Source of the DNA: PALSA-660 sp963726435
GTDB lineage: Bacteria; Actinomycetota; Coriobacteriia; Anaerosomatales; PALSA-660
Assembly (NCBI GenBank): GCA_963726435.1
Contig: CAVSCJ010000006.1
Location: forward strand, 62,001 to 126,000
Direction of reading: 5' to 3'
DNA: 64,000 bases
This document shows, piece by piece, positions 21,234-30,538 of the stretch. The position numbers and the translations under genes are program-made. Within the stretch, counting starts at the first letter, position 1, and each line of letters begins with the position of its first letter. The notes below the pieces were generated by a model, which did not search any database, was not told the DNA's origin, and saw only the letters and a program-made list of their open reading frames with translations.

Positions 21234-21989
21234 ATGTCCGGTCACTCCAAGTGGGCAACGACCAAGCACCGCAAGGCCGCCGTCGACGCGAAGCGGTCGA
21301 AGCTCTTCAGCAAGCTGTCGAAGGTCATCACCGTGGCCGCGAAGACCGGCGGCGACCCGAACCCCGAGAACAACGCATCGCTCGCCGCCGCCATCGACAA
21401 GGCGAAGGGCTACTCGCTTCCCAAGGACAAGATCCAGTCGGCTATCGACAAGGCGTTCGCCGCGGGGGCCGGGGCCAACTACGAAGAGGTCATCTACGAG
21501 GGCTACGGCTCGGGCGGCGTGGCCCTCTACGTCGAGGCGCTCACCGACAACCGCAACCGTACCGCCGCCGACGTCCGCGCGGCGTTCACGCGCGCGGGCG
21601 GTTCGCTCGGTGCGACGGGCTCGGTCGCGTTCCAGTTCGAGCGCAGAGGCGAGATCGTCATCGACAAGGCGACGGCTCCCGACGAGGAGGAGCTGCTGAT
21701 GGCCGTCATGGACGCCGGCGGCGAGGACCTCGAGGACAACGAGGATGTCTTCGTGGTGGTGACGGGGAGCAACGACCTGGCGGCCGTGAAGAAGGGCCTC
21801 GAGGCCGCAGGGGCGACCGTCACCGGAGCCGAGCTCGTCATGCGGGCGAAGACCCCCGTAGCCGTGACCGCGGATACGGCCAAGAAGGTCTTCCGCCTCA
21901 TCGACAACCTCGAGGACAGCGACGACGTCCAAGACGTCTACCACAACATGGGGATCACCGACGAGATCGCGGCCCAACTCGACCTGTAG
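21234..21989 (+). CDS. YebC/PmpR family regulator or translation factor
   Basis: 251 residues with the diagnostic opening MSGHSKWATTKHRKAAVDAKR. YEEVIYEGYGSGGVALYVE, LTDNRNRT and GGSLGATGSVAFQFERRG follow. The family binds DNA in some species and the ribosome in others, where it helps translation of proline-rich stretches. It lies directly upstream of ruvCAB, a classic bacterial arrangement. TATCCT at 21173-21178 is a possible -10. Confidence 0.95.
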   Translation: MSGHSKWATTKHRKAAVDAKRSKLFSKLSKVITVAAKTGGDPNPENNASLAAAIDKAKGYSLPKDKIQSAIDKAFAAGAGANYEEVIYEGYGSGGVALYVEALTDNRNRTAADVRAAFTRAGGSLGATGSVAFQFERRGEIVIDKATAPDEEELLMAVMDAGGEDLEDNEDVFVVVTGSNDLAAVKKGLEAAGATVTGAELVMRAKTPVAVTADTAKKVFRLIDNLEDSDDVQDVYHNMGITDEIAAQLDL

Positions 21990-22054
21990 GGCACGGCCGC
22001 CGTAGACTGAACGTATGTTCGATTGGCGACGTCGATCCGGGGGTGTGCTGTTCG

Positions 22055-22564
22055 GTGATCATCCTAGGCATCGACCCCGGACTGGCCAACACCGGGTGGG
22101 GCATCGTCGATTCACAGGGCAGCGGTTTCCGCTGCGTCGCCTACGGGTGCGTCCGGACCGCGGGAGGCGAGGACATCGCCCGCCGCTGCAAGTCGATCCG
22201 GGACGCGCTGGCGGAGCTCATCGGGCGCTACGGGCCGGCCGAGGCAGCGATCGAGAGCATCTACTTCAGCCGCAACGTGGCGACCGCGATGACCACGGGA
22301 CACGCCCGCGGCGCCGCGCTCGTCGCCGTTGCGGACGCCGGGATGCCCGTATCCGAGTACGGCCCCGGCGAGATCAAGCTGGCGGTGGTCGGAACCGGGT
22401 CCGCCGACAAGATCCAGGTGACCTACATGGTCCGGACGATCCTCAGGCTCGACCACGATCCGACCCCCGACCACGCAGCCGATGCACTCGCGGCCGCCAT
22501 CTGCCACGCCAACCTGCGGGTCGCGCGGGCGCGCGGGCGCGAGGCGACGGGGTCCGGCCGATGA
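22055..22564 (+). CDS. ruvC: Holliday junction endonuclease RuvC
   Basis: Resolves Holliday junctions with RuvAB during recombination repair. 169 residues. The RNase H-like active site is D7 in LGIDPG, the Glu in AAIESIYFSRN, and the Asp pair in DHAADALA. GTG 22055 is set by the IILGIDPG start that all RuvC proteins share; a G-rich stretch lies upstream. A -10-like TAGACT lies at 22003-22008. Its stop overlaps ruvA as ATGA. Confidence 0.96.
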   Translation: MIILGIDPGLANTGWGIVDSQGSGFRCVAYGCVRTAGGEDIARRCKSIRDALAELIGRYGPAEAAIESIYFSRNVATAMTTGHARGAALVAVADAGMPVSEYGPGEIKLAVVGTGSADKIQVTYMVRTILRLDHDPTPDHAADALAAAICHANLRVARARGREATGSGR

Positions 22565-23145
22565 TCGCCTTCATCACAGGCAGGGTCGCGGCTCGTGCGG
22601 CCAGCCACGCGGTCGTCGAGGCCGGCGGCATCGGGTACCGGCTCCTCATGTCCACCTCTTCGCTCGCGGCCCTTCCCGCCGAAGGTGACGAGGTCACCAT
22701 CCAGACGTATCTGCACGTCCGTGCGGAAGAGCTCACCCTGTACGGTTTCGAGAGCGAAGAGGAGCGCGAGCTCTTCGAGGCGCTCATCGGGGTGTCCGGG
22801 GTCGGTCCGAAGGTGGCACTCGCGGTCCTCTCAGCGCTCAAGCCCGAGGCTCTGCGCACGGCGCTCGCGCGGGACGACGTCGCGATGCTGTCGAGCGTCC
22901 CGGGGGTGGGGAAGAAGACGGCGCAGCGGCTGCTCATCGACCTGAAGGACAAGATTGGGGCACCCGAGCTGGGAGGGGCGGGCGTCGGAGGATCGTCACG
23001 TGCAGCGATGGAAGCCCGCGACGCCCTACTCGCGATGGGATTCTCGGCGGCCGAATCGGCGGCTGCTCTTCGTGACATTGAAGGTGGGGCGACGGCCGAG
23101 CAGATGCTCCGCGCCGCGCTCAAGGCACTGGGGGGTGCTCGATGA
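22561..23145 (+). CDS. ruvA: Holliday junction DNA helicase subunit RuvA
   Basis: Binds the four-way junction and loads RuvB. 194 residues: an OB-fold (MIAFITGRVAAR... GYRLLMS), two helix-hairpin-helix motifs (IGVSGVGPKVALAVL and LSSVPGVGKKTAQRL) and a C-terminal domain (ALLAMGFSAAESAAAL) that contacts RuvB. The start overlaps the ruvC stop by four bases. Confidence 0.97.
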   Translation: MIAFITGRVAARAASHAVVEAGGIGYRLLMSTSSLAALPAEGDEVTIQTYLHVRAEELTLYGFESEEERELFEALIGVSGVGPKVALAVLSALKPEALRTALARDDVAMLSSVPGVGKKTAQRLLIDLKDKIGAPELGGAGVGGSSRAAMEARDALLAMGFSAAESAAALRDIEGGATAEQMLRAALKALGGAR

Positions 23146-23191
23146 TCGACAGGGAGCTCGCGGGGCGCGAGGGATCTCCGGAGGCCGCTTC

Positions 23192-24250
<1,059 letters not shown>

Positions 24251-24261
24251 AGCCGAGGCGG

Positions 24262-24600
24262 TCAGATCGTCACCTCGTACGCCCACAGCCCGTGAAGGTT
24301 GCAGTGCTCGACGGCGCGCACCACCGTGTCCGGCGGCAGCGACACCGGGATGCTCACCTTCGGGTGCGTGACCACGGGGCTGAGGTCGACCCTCGCTATC
24401 GGGGCCCCGTTCGCGTAGAGCTCGATGAACGTGATGTAGTGGTCGGTCCCGTTGGGATGCGGCACGACGTGGCCCACCTCGACGGTGACGACCAGCCGGT
24501 CCAGCTGCGCCTCCAAGGTGATGAAGGGAGTGTGCTTCTTCTCGAAGTCGCTCGCCGCGTCGAAGTCGGCGACGACGTTGATGACGGGTGCGTCGGACAT
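24262..24600 (-). CDS. Superoxide reductase, desulfoferrodoxin ferrous-iron domain (neelaredoxin type)
   Basis: Reduces superoxide to peroxide without making oxygen, typical of anaerobes. 112 residues with only the catalytic domain and no N-terminal rubredoxin-like site, hence class II. Expected iron ligands are H23 (KKHTP), H48 (PHPN), H54 (DHYI), C100 and H103 (EHCNLHGLW). Lys 21 or 22 next to H23 is likely the catalytic lysine. ATG 24600 has AGGAGG five bases upstream. It is convergent with ruvB and divergent from folD. Confidence 0.93.
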   Translation of the reverse strand: MSDAPVINVVADFDAASDFEKKHTPFITLEAQLDRLVVTVEVGHVVPHPNGTDHYITFIELYANGAPIARVDLSPVVTHPKVSIPVSLPPDTVVRAVEHCNLHGLWAYEVTI

Positions 24601-24785
24601 GGATCCTCCTGACGGGTAGGTGTGCACCAGCTGGCAGTTCCTGTCGGAGTATCTACCCGAACATCCGGAGCGCGCTCGCGGCCATGGATCATCGGCGGGC
24701 AGTCCTCGGGGTTCCTCGGCATGCGGTGTTGTGTGCCATCATGACGATGCTCCGCCCGAGGCGACCAAGACTAAGGAACGCGCGC

Positions 24786-25634
24786 ATGGCCCCGCTGATC
24801 ATCGATGGCAAGGTGGTATCCGCCGCTCTGGAAAGCGAGACTATCGGCCGGGTCGGCGCGCTGCGCGCGCGCGGCGTCACCCCGGGTCTCGCGGTGGTGT
24901 TGGTCGGTGACGACCCGGCCTCCCTCTCCTACGTGAGCATGAAGGAGAGGGACTGTGCGCGGCTCGGGATCCGCAGCTTCGACACCCGTTTGGCGGCCGA
25001 CACCTCCCAAACGGAGCTCGACGCCGTCATCGCGGGCTACAACGCGGACCCCGAGGTGCACGGCATCCTCGTTCAGCAGCCGTTCCCGCGCCATCTGGAC
25101 GTCGAGCGGGTAGTGGCGGACATCGCGCCGATCAAGGACGTGGACGGCTTCCATCCCGAGAACCTCGGCCGACTCATGCGGGGTCTTCCGGGTCACCGCG
25201 CGTGCACCCCGTGGGGCGTGATGCGGATGCTCGACCACTACGGCATCGAGCTGCGCGGCAGGAGTGCGGTGGTCGTCGGCCGGTCTCTTCTTGTGGGCCG
25301 ACCACTTGGCCTGATGCTACTGGAGCGAGACTGTACCGTGACGTGGTGTCACTCGAAGACCGTCGATCTGCCTTCGGTGTGCCGAGGCGCCGACATCCTG
25401 GTGGCGGCGATCGGGCGCGCGAAGATGATCGGGGCCGAGTACGTGCGCGACGGCGCGGTCGTGATCGATGTCGGGATCACGCGCACCGAAGCAGGCCTCA
25501 CGGGTGACGTCGATTTCGAGGCTGTGGCGCCGAAGTGCTCCGCGATCACGCCCGTTCCCGGCGGCGTCGGCCCGATGACCCGGGCCATGCTCATGTCGAA
25601 CACGGTGGATGCAGCCGAGCTGCAGACGGCCTGA
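24786..25634 (+). CDS. folD: Methylenetetrahydrofolate dehydrogenase/cyclohydrolase
   Basis: Interconverts 5,10-methylene-, methenyl- and 10-formyl-tetrahydrofolate using NADP. 282 residues. YVSMKERDCARLGI holds the catalytic lysine, VQQPFPRHLD and PIKDVDGFHPENLG are substrate motifs, GRSLLVGRPLGLML is the Rossmann cofactor loop, and ITPVPGGVGPMTRAML is the C-terminal signature. ATG 24786 follows AAGGA. A five-base gap to the next gene suggests an operon. Confidence 0.97.
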   Translation: MAPLIIDGKVVSAALESETIGRVGALRARGVTPGLAVVLVGDDPASLSYVSMKERDCARLGIRSFDTRLAADTSQTELDAVIAGYNADPEVHGILVQQPFPRHLDVERVVADIAPIKDVDGFHPENLGRLMRGLPGHRACTPWGVMRMLDHYGIELRGRSAVVVGRSLLVGRPLGLMLLERDCTVTWCHSKTVDLPSVCRGADILVAAIGRAKMIGAEYVRDGAVVIDVGITRTEAGLTGDVDFEAVAPKCSAITPVPGGVGPMTRAMLMSNTVDAAELQTA

Positions 25635-25639
25635 CCTGC

Positions 25640-26308
25640 ATGTTCTACGCTTTCGCCGTCGCCACGGTCCTCATCGCTCTAGCCGAGCTGGGAGACAAGA
25701 CCCAGATCCTCGCACTCTGCCTGGCCGCCAGCTACCGCTGGTGGCAAGTGCTGGCAGGTATCTTCGCCGCGACGCTCTTCATCCACTTCTTCTCGACCCT
25801 CGTGGGGCAGTTCGTCGGTGGCCTGCTGCCCCAGCTGTGGCTCGGGATCATCACTGGGGCGCTCTTCGTGGGCTTCGGCATATGGACGCTGCGAGGCGAC
25901 AGCGACGACGGCGACGGCGGTGCCAAGGCGCGACGCTTCGGCCCCATCATGACGGTCGCGGTCGCCTTCTTCCTGGCCGAGCTGGGCGACAAGACGCAGA
26001 TCATGACGATGACGATCGCGGCCGATCCGGCGGCCGTCCTCCGTGCCTTCGGGGCCGCGGGACCGGCGATCGCGGGTGCTCTGGCCCGAATGGGCCTGAG
26101 CGCGGAGGGCCTCACGCCCACGACCGCCTTCTGGGGGGTGTGGATGGGCTCAACCGTGGGGATGATGATCGCTGACGGCGTCGCGATCGTCGTGGGCTCG
26201 GTGCTCGGCCGAAAGCTTCCCGAACGCCTCATCACCCGCATCTCGGGCTGGGTGTTCATCCTGTTCGGGGTGGTGACCGCCGGCGCGGCGATCGCCAAGG
26301 CCTTCTGA
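25640..26308 (+). CDS. TMEM165/GDT1 family membrane cation transporter
   Basis: 222 residues, six membrane helices in two repeated halves, each with the family motif ELGDKTQ (residues 16-22 and again in FFLAELGDKTQIMT). Bacterial members such as MneA export manganese; others move calcium. The ion here is inferred only as Mn2+ or Ca2+. It follows folD closely. No yybP-ykoY (Mn) riboswitch can fit in the five-base gap. Confidence 0.92.
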   Translation: MFYAFAVATVLIALAELGDKTQILALCLAASYRWWQVLAGIFAATLFIHFFSTLVGQFVGGLLPQLWLGIITGALFVGFGIWTLRGDSDDGDGGAKARRFGPIMTVAVAFFLAELGDKTQIMTMTIAADPAAVLRAFGAAGPAIAGALARMGLSAEGLTPTTAFWGVWMGSTVGMMIADGVAIVVGSVLGRKLPERLITRISGWVFILFGVVTAGAAIAKAF

Positions 26309-26333
26309 CAGCTGCGAGGGAGGCACGATACGG

Positions 26334-26903
26334 ATGAAGGTCATGCTCCACGCATGCTGCGGACCGTGCCTGCTAGAGCCCTGGGACGCGCTCTCATCCG
26401 AGTACGAGGTCCGTGTCGCGTACGCCAACCCGAACATCCACCCGCGCTCGGAGTACGAACTGCGCCGGGACACCCTGCTTCAGTGGGCGGGGTCCCAGGA
26501 CATCGAGGTCGACGAGCTTCCCTACGATCCGGCCGTTTGGGATCGCGCGGTCGCCGGACTCGAGCATGGTTCGCGCGAGCGCTGCCTGGCCTGCTACGGC
26601 CTGCGTCTGGGGATGGTCGCCCGGCACGCGGCGGAGCAGGGATTCGACGCGGTCGCGACGACGCTGACGGTGAGCCCCTGGCAGGACCCCGAAGGGATCC
26701 GCAAGGCCGGCATCCAGGCCTGCGCTGAACATGGCGTGCAGTTCTTGCCGACCGACTTCCGGGACCGCTACGCCGAGGCCACCAGGCGAAGCCGGGATAT
26801 CGGGATGTATCGTCAGAACTACTGCGGCTGCCGCTACTCGGAGGAGGAAGCGGCGGGCCAGCGTGAGCGGAGGCGCGCGCAGCGCGCGGCCCGCAAGGCC
26901 TAG
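26334..26903 (+). CDS. queH: Epoxyqueuosine reductase QueH
   Basis: Catalyses the last step of queuosine synthesis, epoxyqueuosine to queuosine in tRNA, replacing QueG without B12. 189 residues. Cysteine motifs HACCGPC (residues 6-12), ERCLACYG and QNYCGCRYS provide the [4Fe-4S] and adjacent iron ligands of the family. ATG 26334 follows GAGGGAGG. queA and tgt lie further downstream in this window, so the last three queuosine steps cluster loosely. Confidence 0.94.
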   Translation: MKVMLHACCGPCLLEPWDALSSEYEVRVAYANPNIHPRSEYELRRDTLLQWAGSQDIEVDELPYDPAVWDRAVAGLEHGSRERCLACYGLRLGMVARHAAEQGFDAVATTLTVSPWQDPEGIRKAGIQACAEHGVQFLPTDFRDRYAEATRRSRDIGMYRQNYCGCRYSEEEAAGQRERRRAQRAARKA

Positions 26904-27667
26904 CGGCTCTTGCGATCGACGGACTTCGGTTCGCGGATCCCCAAGTCGACCTCGCGGGCCTTGCGTTCGCGGTCGCTGCGCATGATCTTCGGCACGTGAC
27001 GGGCGTATCTCCAGTTGCGCCGCGGACTGAAGCCGGGGCGCGACACGGTGGTGATGCGCTCGTCGAGCGCCGCGCGCAGGTCGGCGGCCGTCTCTCCCGG
27101 GAAGTACGTCCGGCTACTGCCGATCACCGACAGGATGTGAGCGTCGCTGCCGCCCGTGCACGCGAATTGGTCTCCGTGCGAGATCTGGTAGAAGCGAGCG
27201 AACCAATTGGCGAGGAACAGGAGGGGGGTCGAGTTGGCGATCTCGATGCCGTCATAGTCGACGTTGTTGTACACGCCCCGGTTGCCGCGACTCAGCCCCG
27301 CCTTCGACCATATGCGCGGCGCGAAAGGGTGCGCCGCGACGGCGAACCCTCCCTGCTCGTGGATGGCGATCACCGTGTCGGTGGCGCTCATCTTCGGGGG
27401 CACGATCCGCGGGGTCCAATAGCCAAGGATGTGGCCGTCGGCGCTCTCAACCTCCTGAGCGACTATCACCTCGATCGGCAATCCGCCGTCGGCAGCCAGT
27501 GCGGCCGCCTCTATCGCGCCAAGGTTGGTGTTGTGGTCGGCTATCGCGATGACTTTCAGATCGGTCTTCGTGCAGACCCAGTCGAGTACCTCCGAGGGGG
27601 TGGCGACGCCGTCCGAGGCCGTCGTGTGGATGTGGAGGTCCGCGGCGGACCAGAAATCGCTTTGCAT
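26900..27667 (-). CDS. PHP domain metal-dependent phosphoesterase
   Basis: 255 residues with the four PHP motifs: ADLHIHTTASDG, IAIADHNT, AAHPFAP and GGSDAH, which bind two or three metal ions. Relatives hydrolyse nucleoside or histidinol phosphates; this one has no accessory domain to tell the substrate. A C-terminal basic tail (RSDRERKARE...) is present. Its stop shares CTAG with the convergent queH stop, and it diverges from queA. Confidence 0.9.
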   Translation of the reverse strand: MQSDFWSAADLHIHTTASDGVATPSEVLDWVCTKTDLKVIAIADHNTNLGAIEAAALAADGGLPIEVIVAQEVESADGHILGYWTPRIVPPKMSATDTVIAIHEQGGFAVAAHPFAPRIWSKAGLSRGNRGVYNNVDYDGIEIANSTPLLFLANWFARFYQISHGDQFACTGGSDAHILSVIGSSRTYFPGETAADLRAALDERITTVSRPGFSPRRNWRYARHVPKIMRSDRERKAREVDLGIREPKSVDRKSR

Positions 27668-27785
27668 GGTGGTTCATGGTACCCGAAGCGCCGTGCCCGC
27701 GACAGCGCGCAGACGACCAGTGGACCCCTTCCGACGCGCTACACTTGGCCCTGGTCGGGCCGGCGAGAACCGGGGAGGGCCAAGC

Positions 27786-28820
27786 GTGCGAACCGACGAT
27801 TTCGACTACGCTCTGCCATCGGGTCTCATCGCCCAGTCGCCGACCGTGCCGAGGGACGGCTGCCGGCTTCTGGTGCTGCATCGGGAGTCGCGTGCCGTCG
27901 AGCACCGGCTCTTCTCCGATATCGGGGAGTACCTGCGCCCGGGCGACCTGCTGGTGGTGAACGACACCCGGGTGCTGCCCGCGCGCCTGCACGGCGTCAA
28001 GGAGGACGGCGGAGCCAAGGTCGAGGTCCTGTTGCTGCGCGAGCGCGGAGCCGACACGTGGGAGTGTCTGGTCCGCCCTGGCCGACGGCTGAAGCCGGGC
28101 GCTAGGGTGGTCCTCGGCGGCGGCGAGGCGTCCGCTACCGTTGTCGGAGCCTTGGACGATGAAGGCACCCGGCTCGTGCAGTTCCAGGCTCGCTCGGGGC
28201 GCTTCATCGACGCGCTGCATCGTGTGGGCGAGGTCCCTCTGCCGCCGTACATAACGCGCCGTCTCGAGGATCCCGACCTGTACCAGACGGTCTACGCAAT
28301 GGAGGAACGCTCGGCTGCCGCCCCCACAGCGGGGCTGCACTTCACCAGCGAGCTGCTGGACCGGCTCGTGGGGGAGGGGGTGCACGTGGCGCGAGTCGAA
28401 CTCGATGTCGGTCTCGACACCTTCCGTCCGGTCAGCGAGGACGACCCGGAGCTACACCACATCCATACGGAGCACTATCGGGTGGGCGGACAGGCCGTCG
28501 AGGCGGTGGCGGAGTGCCGCGCGAGCGGAGGTCGCGTGGTGGCCGTAGGCACGACCAGCGCGCGCGCTCTAGAGAGCGCGTGGAGCGAGCAGGCCGGCTC
28601 TGTCCGAGCGACCGAGGGGAACACGGACCTGTTCATCCTGCCGGGCTACGAGTTCCACGTCGTCGACGCGTTGATCACGAACTTCCATGTGCCTCGGTCG
28701 ACCCTGATGATGATGGTCTGTAGCTTCGCCGGGCGTGGCAACATCATGCGCGCGTACGAGACAGCGAAGGCCGAGGGCTATCGGTTCCTGAGCTTCGGTG
28801 ACGCGATGCTGATCGTCTGA
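27786..28820 (+). CDS. queA: S-adenosylmethionine:tRNA ribosyltransferase-isomerase
   Basis: Builds epoxyqueuosine on tRNA by transferring the ribosyl part of SAM to preQ1. 344 residues with family motifs FDYALPSGLIAQSP, RPGDLLVVNDTRVLPARL, GEVPLPPYI, AAPTAGLHFT, TFRPV and ALITNFHVPRSTLMMMV. GTG 27786 follows GGGAGG by eight bases. A -10-like TACACT lies at 27740-27745. Confidence 0.97.
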   Translation: MRTDDFDYALPSGLIAQSPTVPRDGCRLLVLHRESRAVEHRLFSDIGEYLRPGDLLVVNDTRVLPARLHGVKEDGGAKVEVLLLRERGADTWECLVRPGRRLKPGARVVLGGGEASATVVGALDDEGTRLVQFQARSGRFIDALHRVGEVPLPPYITRRLEDPDLYQTVYAMEERSAAAPTAGLHFTSELLDRLVGEGVHVARVELDVGLDTFRPVSEDDPELHHIHTEHYRVGGQAVEAVAECRASGGRVVAVGTTSARALESAWSEQAGSVRATEGNTDLFILPGYEFHVVDALITNFHVPRSTLMMMVCSFAGRGNIMRAYETAKAEGYRFLSFGDAMLIV

Positions 28821-28846
28821 CCCCAGGGGGCCTTGGCCGCGAGCGA

Positions 28847-29872
28847 TCACGACGTCTGAATCGGCTCCCACCACGTCCAGTTGGGGTTGGACGCCGCGGG
28901 GTCGGTAGCTCTGGTGCCCGGCGCGATCGCGAACCCCTGCGACTGCGGGACTCCCTTCGCCTTGTAGGTCTGGACCCCCAGAGCGTCTCCGCCTGCGATC
29001 GCGAACGTGGGGAAGCCGTCGGGAGAGGTGGGCGCCTGGAACCGGGCCGGCAACTGCGGCCACTCCCCGAACCTTTCGATCGTGTTGCCCGCCGCGAGCT
29101 GGTACTCGAGGCCGGTGAACGTCCTCACCACCGGCTCGTAGATGCGAGACCCGTCGGGGCCCGGGACGACGATCGAGCCGTCGGTCAGGGGAGAGCGAAG
29201 CACCGCGACCTGCCGCGGCGCGCCGGCTCCGTTGAAGGCGGTGGTCACGGTCCCGATCGTCGGGCTGGCCACGGCCGAGTCCGTGAGCAAGGAGCCCGGC
29301 GAGTAGACGTGTTCCTTGAACACCAGGTAGTCCGGCGCACGGGCCGGTGCCGGCGTCGGCGCGGGCACCGCGGGAGTGGCCTGAGCGGGCTCCTGGCCAG
29401 AGAAAGTGTTGTCGGCCGACGCACCCGCTGCCACGGTCTCGCGCGCCGGGCCGCTCTGTGGTGTGGGACCCCGGGCCGAGAGTGCGACGACCAGCACCAC
29501 CCCCGCCGCGGCCGTCGCGATAGCCCCGTACGTGCCCCAGCGGGCCTTGCCGGTGAACCATGTCGATCGCGATTCGGTCGGCTCGGCGCTCGCTGGCTGG
29601 GCCGGCTGCCGCCCGGAGATCTCGGCCGCCTTCTGCTCTTCGGAGCGCTCACTTGCGAGGGCGGCGATGTCGACCATGACGCGCCCTATGAGTTCGGGAG
29701 GTGCAGCCGGCACTGGGATCGCCTGCAGCGATTCCAGGTCGTTTTCGAACGTGCGGCACTGCTCGCAGTCGGCCAGATGCTCACGGGCGGCCTCGGCGGT
29801 CTCTTCAGTCACGTGTTCCGAGTCGTGGAGCGCAGAGACCGTGGCCTGAGTGCGGATGCAGTCCATCTCCAT
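28847..29872 (-). CDS. Membrane anti-sigma factor with zinc-finger HC2 domain
   Basis: 341 residues. The N-terminal cytosolic zinc-finger has H-x3-C-x2-C in AREHLADCEQCRTF, as in RsrA/RseA-type anti-sigma factors. A membrane helix (ATAAAGVVLVVALSA) follows near residue 115, then a Pro/Ala-rich linker and a large external domain. Starts three bases after the ECF sigma stop with GGGAGG upstream, so it should hold that sigma factor inactive at the membrane. The external domain is not recognised. Confidence 0.88.
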   Translation of the reverse strand: MEMDCIRTQATVSALHDSEHVTEETAEAAREHLADCEQCRTFENDLESLQAIPVPAAPPELIGRVMVDIAALASERSEEQKAAEISGRQPAQPASAEPTESRSTWFTGKARWGTYGAIATAAAGVVLVVALSARGPTPQSGPARETVAAGASADNTFSGQEPAQATPAVPAPTPAPARAPDYLVFKEHVYSPGSLLTDSAVASPTIGTVTTAFNGAGAPRQVAVLRSPLTDGSIVVPGPDGSRIYEPVVRTFTGLEYQLAAGNTIERFGEWPQLPARFQAPTSPDGFPTFAIAGGDALGVQTYKAKGVPQSQGFAIAPGTRATDPAASNPNWTWWEPIQTS

Positions 29873-29875
29873 CGC

Positions 29876-30424
29876 CTATGCACCTCCCTTCGCGTCGAGG
29901 CTGAGCAGAGTCGTGAGCGCGCGGCGTGCGCGGAACACGCGCGACTTGACGGTTCCGGCCGGAACGCCGAGCACGGATCCAGCCTCCGCGTAGGGCAGCC
30001 CGAACAGGGCGACCGCGTTGAATGCCTCGCGGTCCTCGGGCGACAGCGCGCGCATGGCCGTCTCAAGGTCGACCGCGCCCGAGGCCTCGCTCTCCGTATC
30101 GTCGACGGCTATGCCGCGGAGTTCGACCGGATCGATCGGGGTGGCGGCGCGCCGTCCGGATCGCAGCATGTCGAGGCACACGTTGTGAGTCACGCGGAAC
30201 AGCCATGTCGTGAAAGCTGCCCGTCTACCGAACCCTTCGAGCGACCGGAACACCTTCACCCAGACCTCCTGCGTCGCGTCCTCGGCGGCACTGGCATCAC
30301 CGAAGAAGCGGGACGCGTGAGCGTAGACGGCGTCGGTGTGCGCTCTGACGAGCGATTCGAACGCGCCGATGTCCCCTTCCGCGGCCCGGCTCACGAGGTT
30401 CGCGTCGCGCTCAGGTTCGGCCAT
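29876..30424 (-). CDS. ECF-type RNA polymerase sigma factor
   Basis: 182 residues: sigma region 2 (LVRAHTDAVYAHASRFFGD, EDATQEVWVKVFRSL, FTTWLFRVTHNVCLDMLR) and region 4 (LSPEDREAFNAVALFGLPYAEAGSVLGVPAGTVKSRVFRAR with a helix-turn-helix), no regions 1 or 3. Co-transcribed with its anti-sigma factor. A GAACC-N16-CGTC element just upstream suggests autoregulation. The stress sensed is unknown. Confidence 0.94.
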   Translation of the reverse strand: MAEPERDANLVSRAAEGDIGAFESLVRAHTDAVYAHASRFFGDASAAEDATQEVWVKVFRSLEGFGRRAAFTTWLFRVTHNVCLDMLRSGRRAATPIDPVELRGIAVDDTESEASGAVDLETAMRALSPEDREAFNAVALFGLPYAEAGSVLGVPAGTVKSRVFRARRALTTLLSLDAKGGA

Positions 30425-30438
30425 GCCATAACCTCTTC

Positions 30439-30463
30439 GACGCAGCGGGTGCCGGTCCGGTTC
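30439..30463 (-). promoter_or_regulatory. Candidate autoregulatory ECF promoter
   Basis: Reading toward the sigma gene, GAACC (30459-30463) and CGTC (30439-30442) are 16 bp apart, matching the common ECF consensus GGAAC-N16-CGTC. Transcription would begin about seven bases before the sigma start codon. Confidence 0.45.
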
Positions 30464-30524
30464 ACCGACGCTCACAGTCTCCACGATGGGTGCCGTCGAG
30501 TCGAGCGCGACGCGACGACTGGGG

Positions 30525-30530
30525 TAGAAT
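30525..30530 (+). promoter_or_regulatory. tgt -10 box, nearly leaderless
   Basis: TAGAAT ends eight bases before the tgt ATG, putting the transcription start within about two bases of it. No convincing Shine-Dalgarno or -35 is present. Confidence 0.5.
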
Positions 30531-30538
30531 CCAACCCC

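Noticed and set aside
22015..23145. An ATG at 22015 starting a long plus-strand frame over ruvC that joins the ruvA frame.
   Set aside because: Its part before 22561 is an Arg/Gly-rich shadow of ruvC; RuvA homology starts at MIAFITGRV, so the extension is not real.
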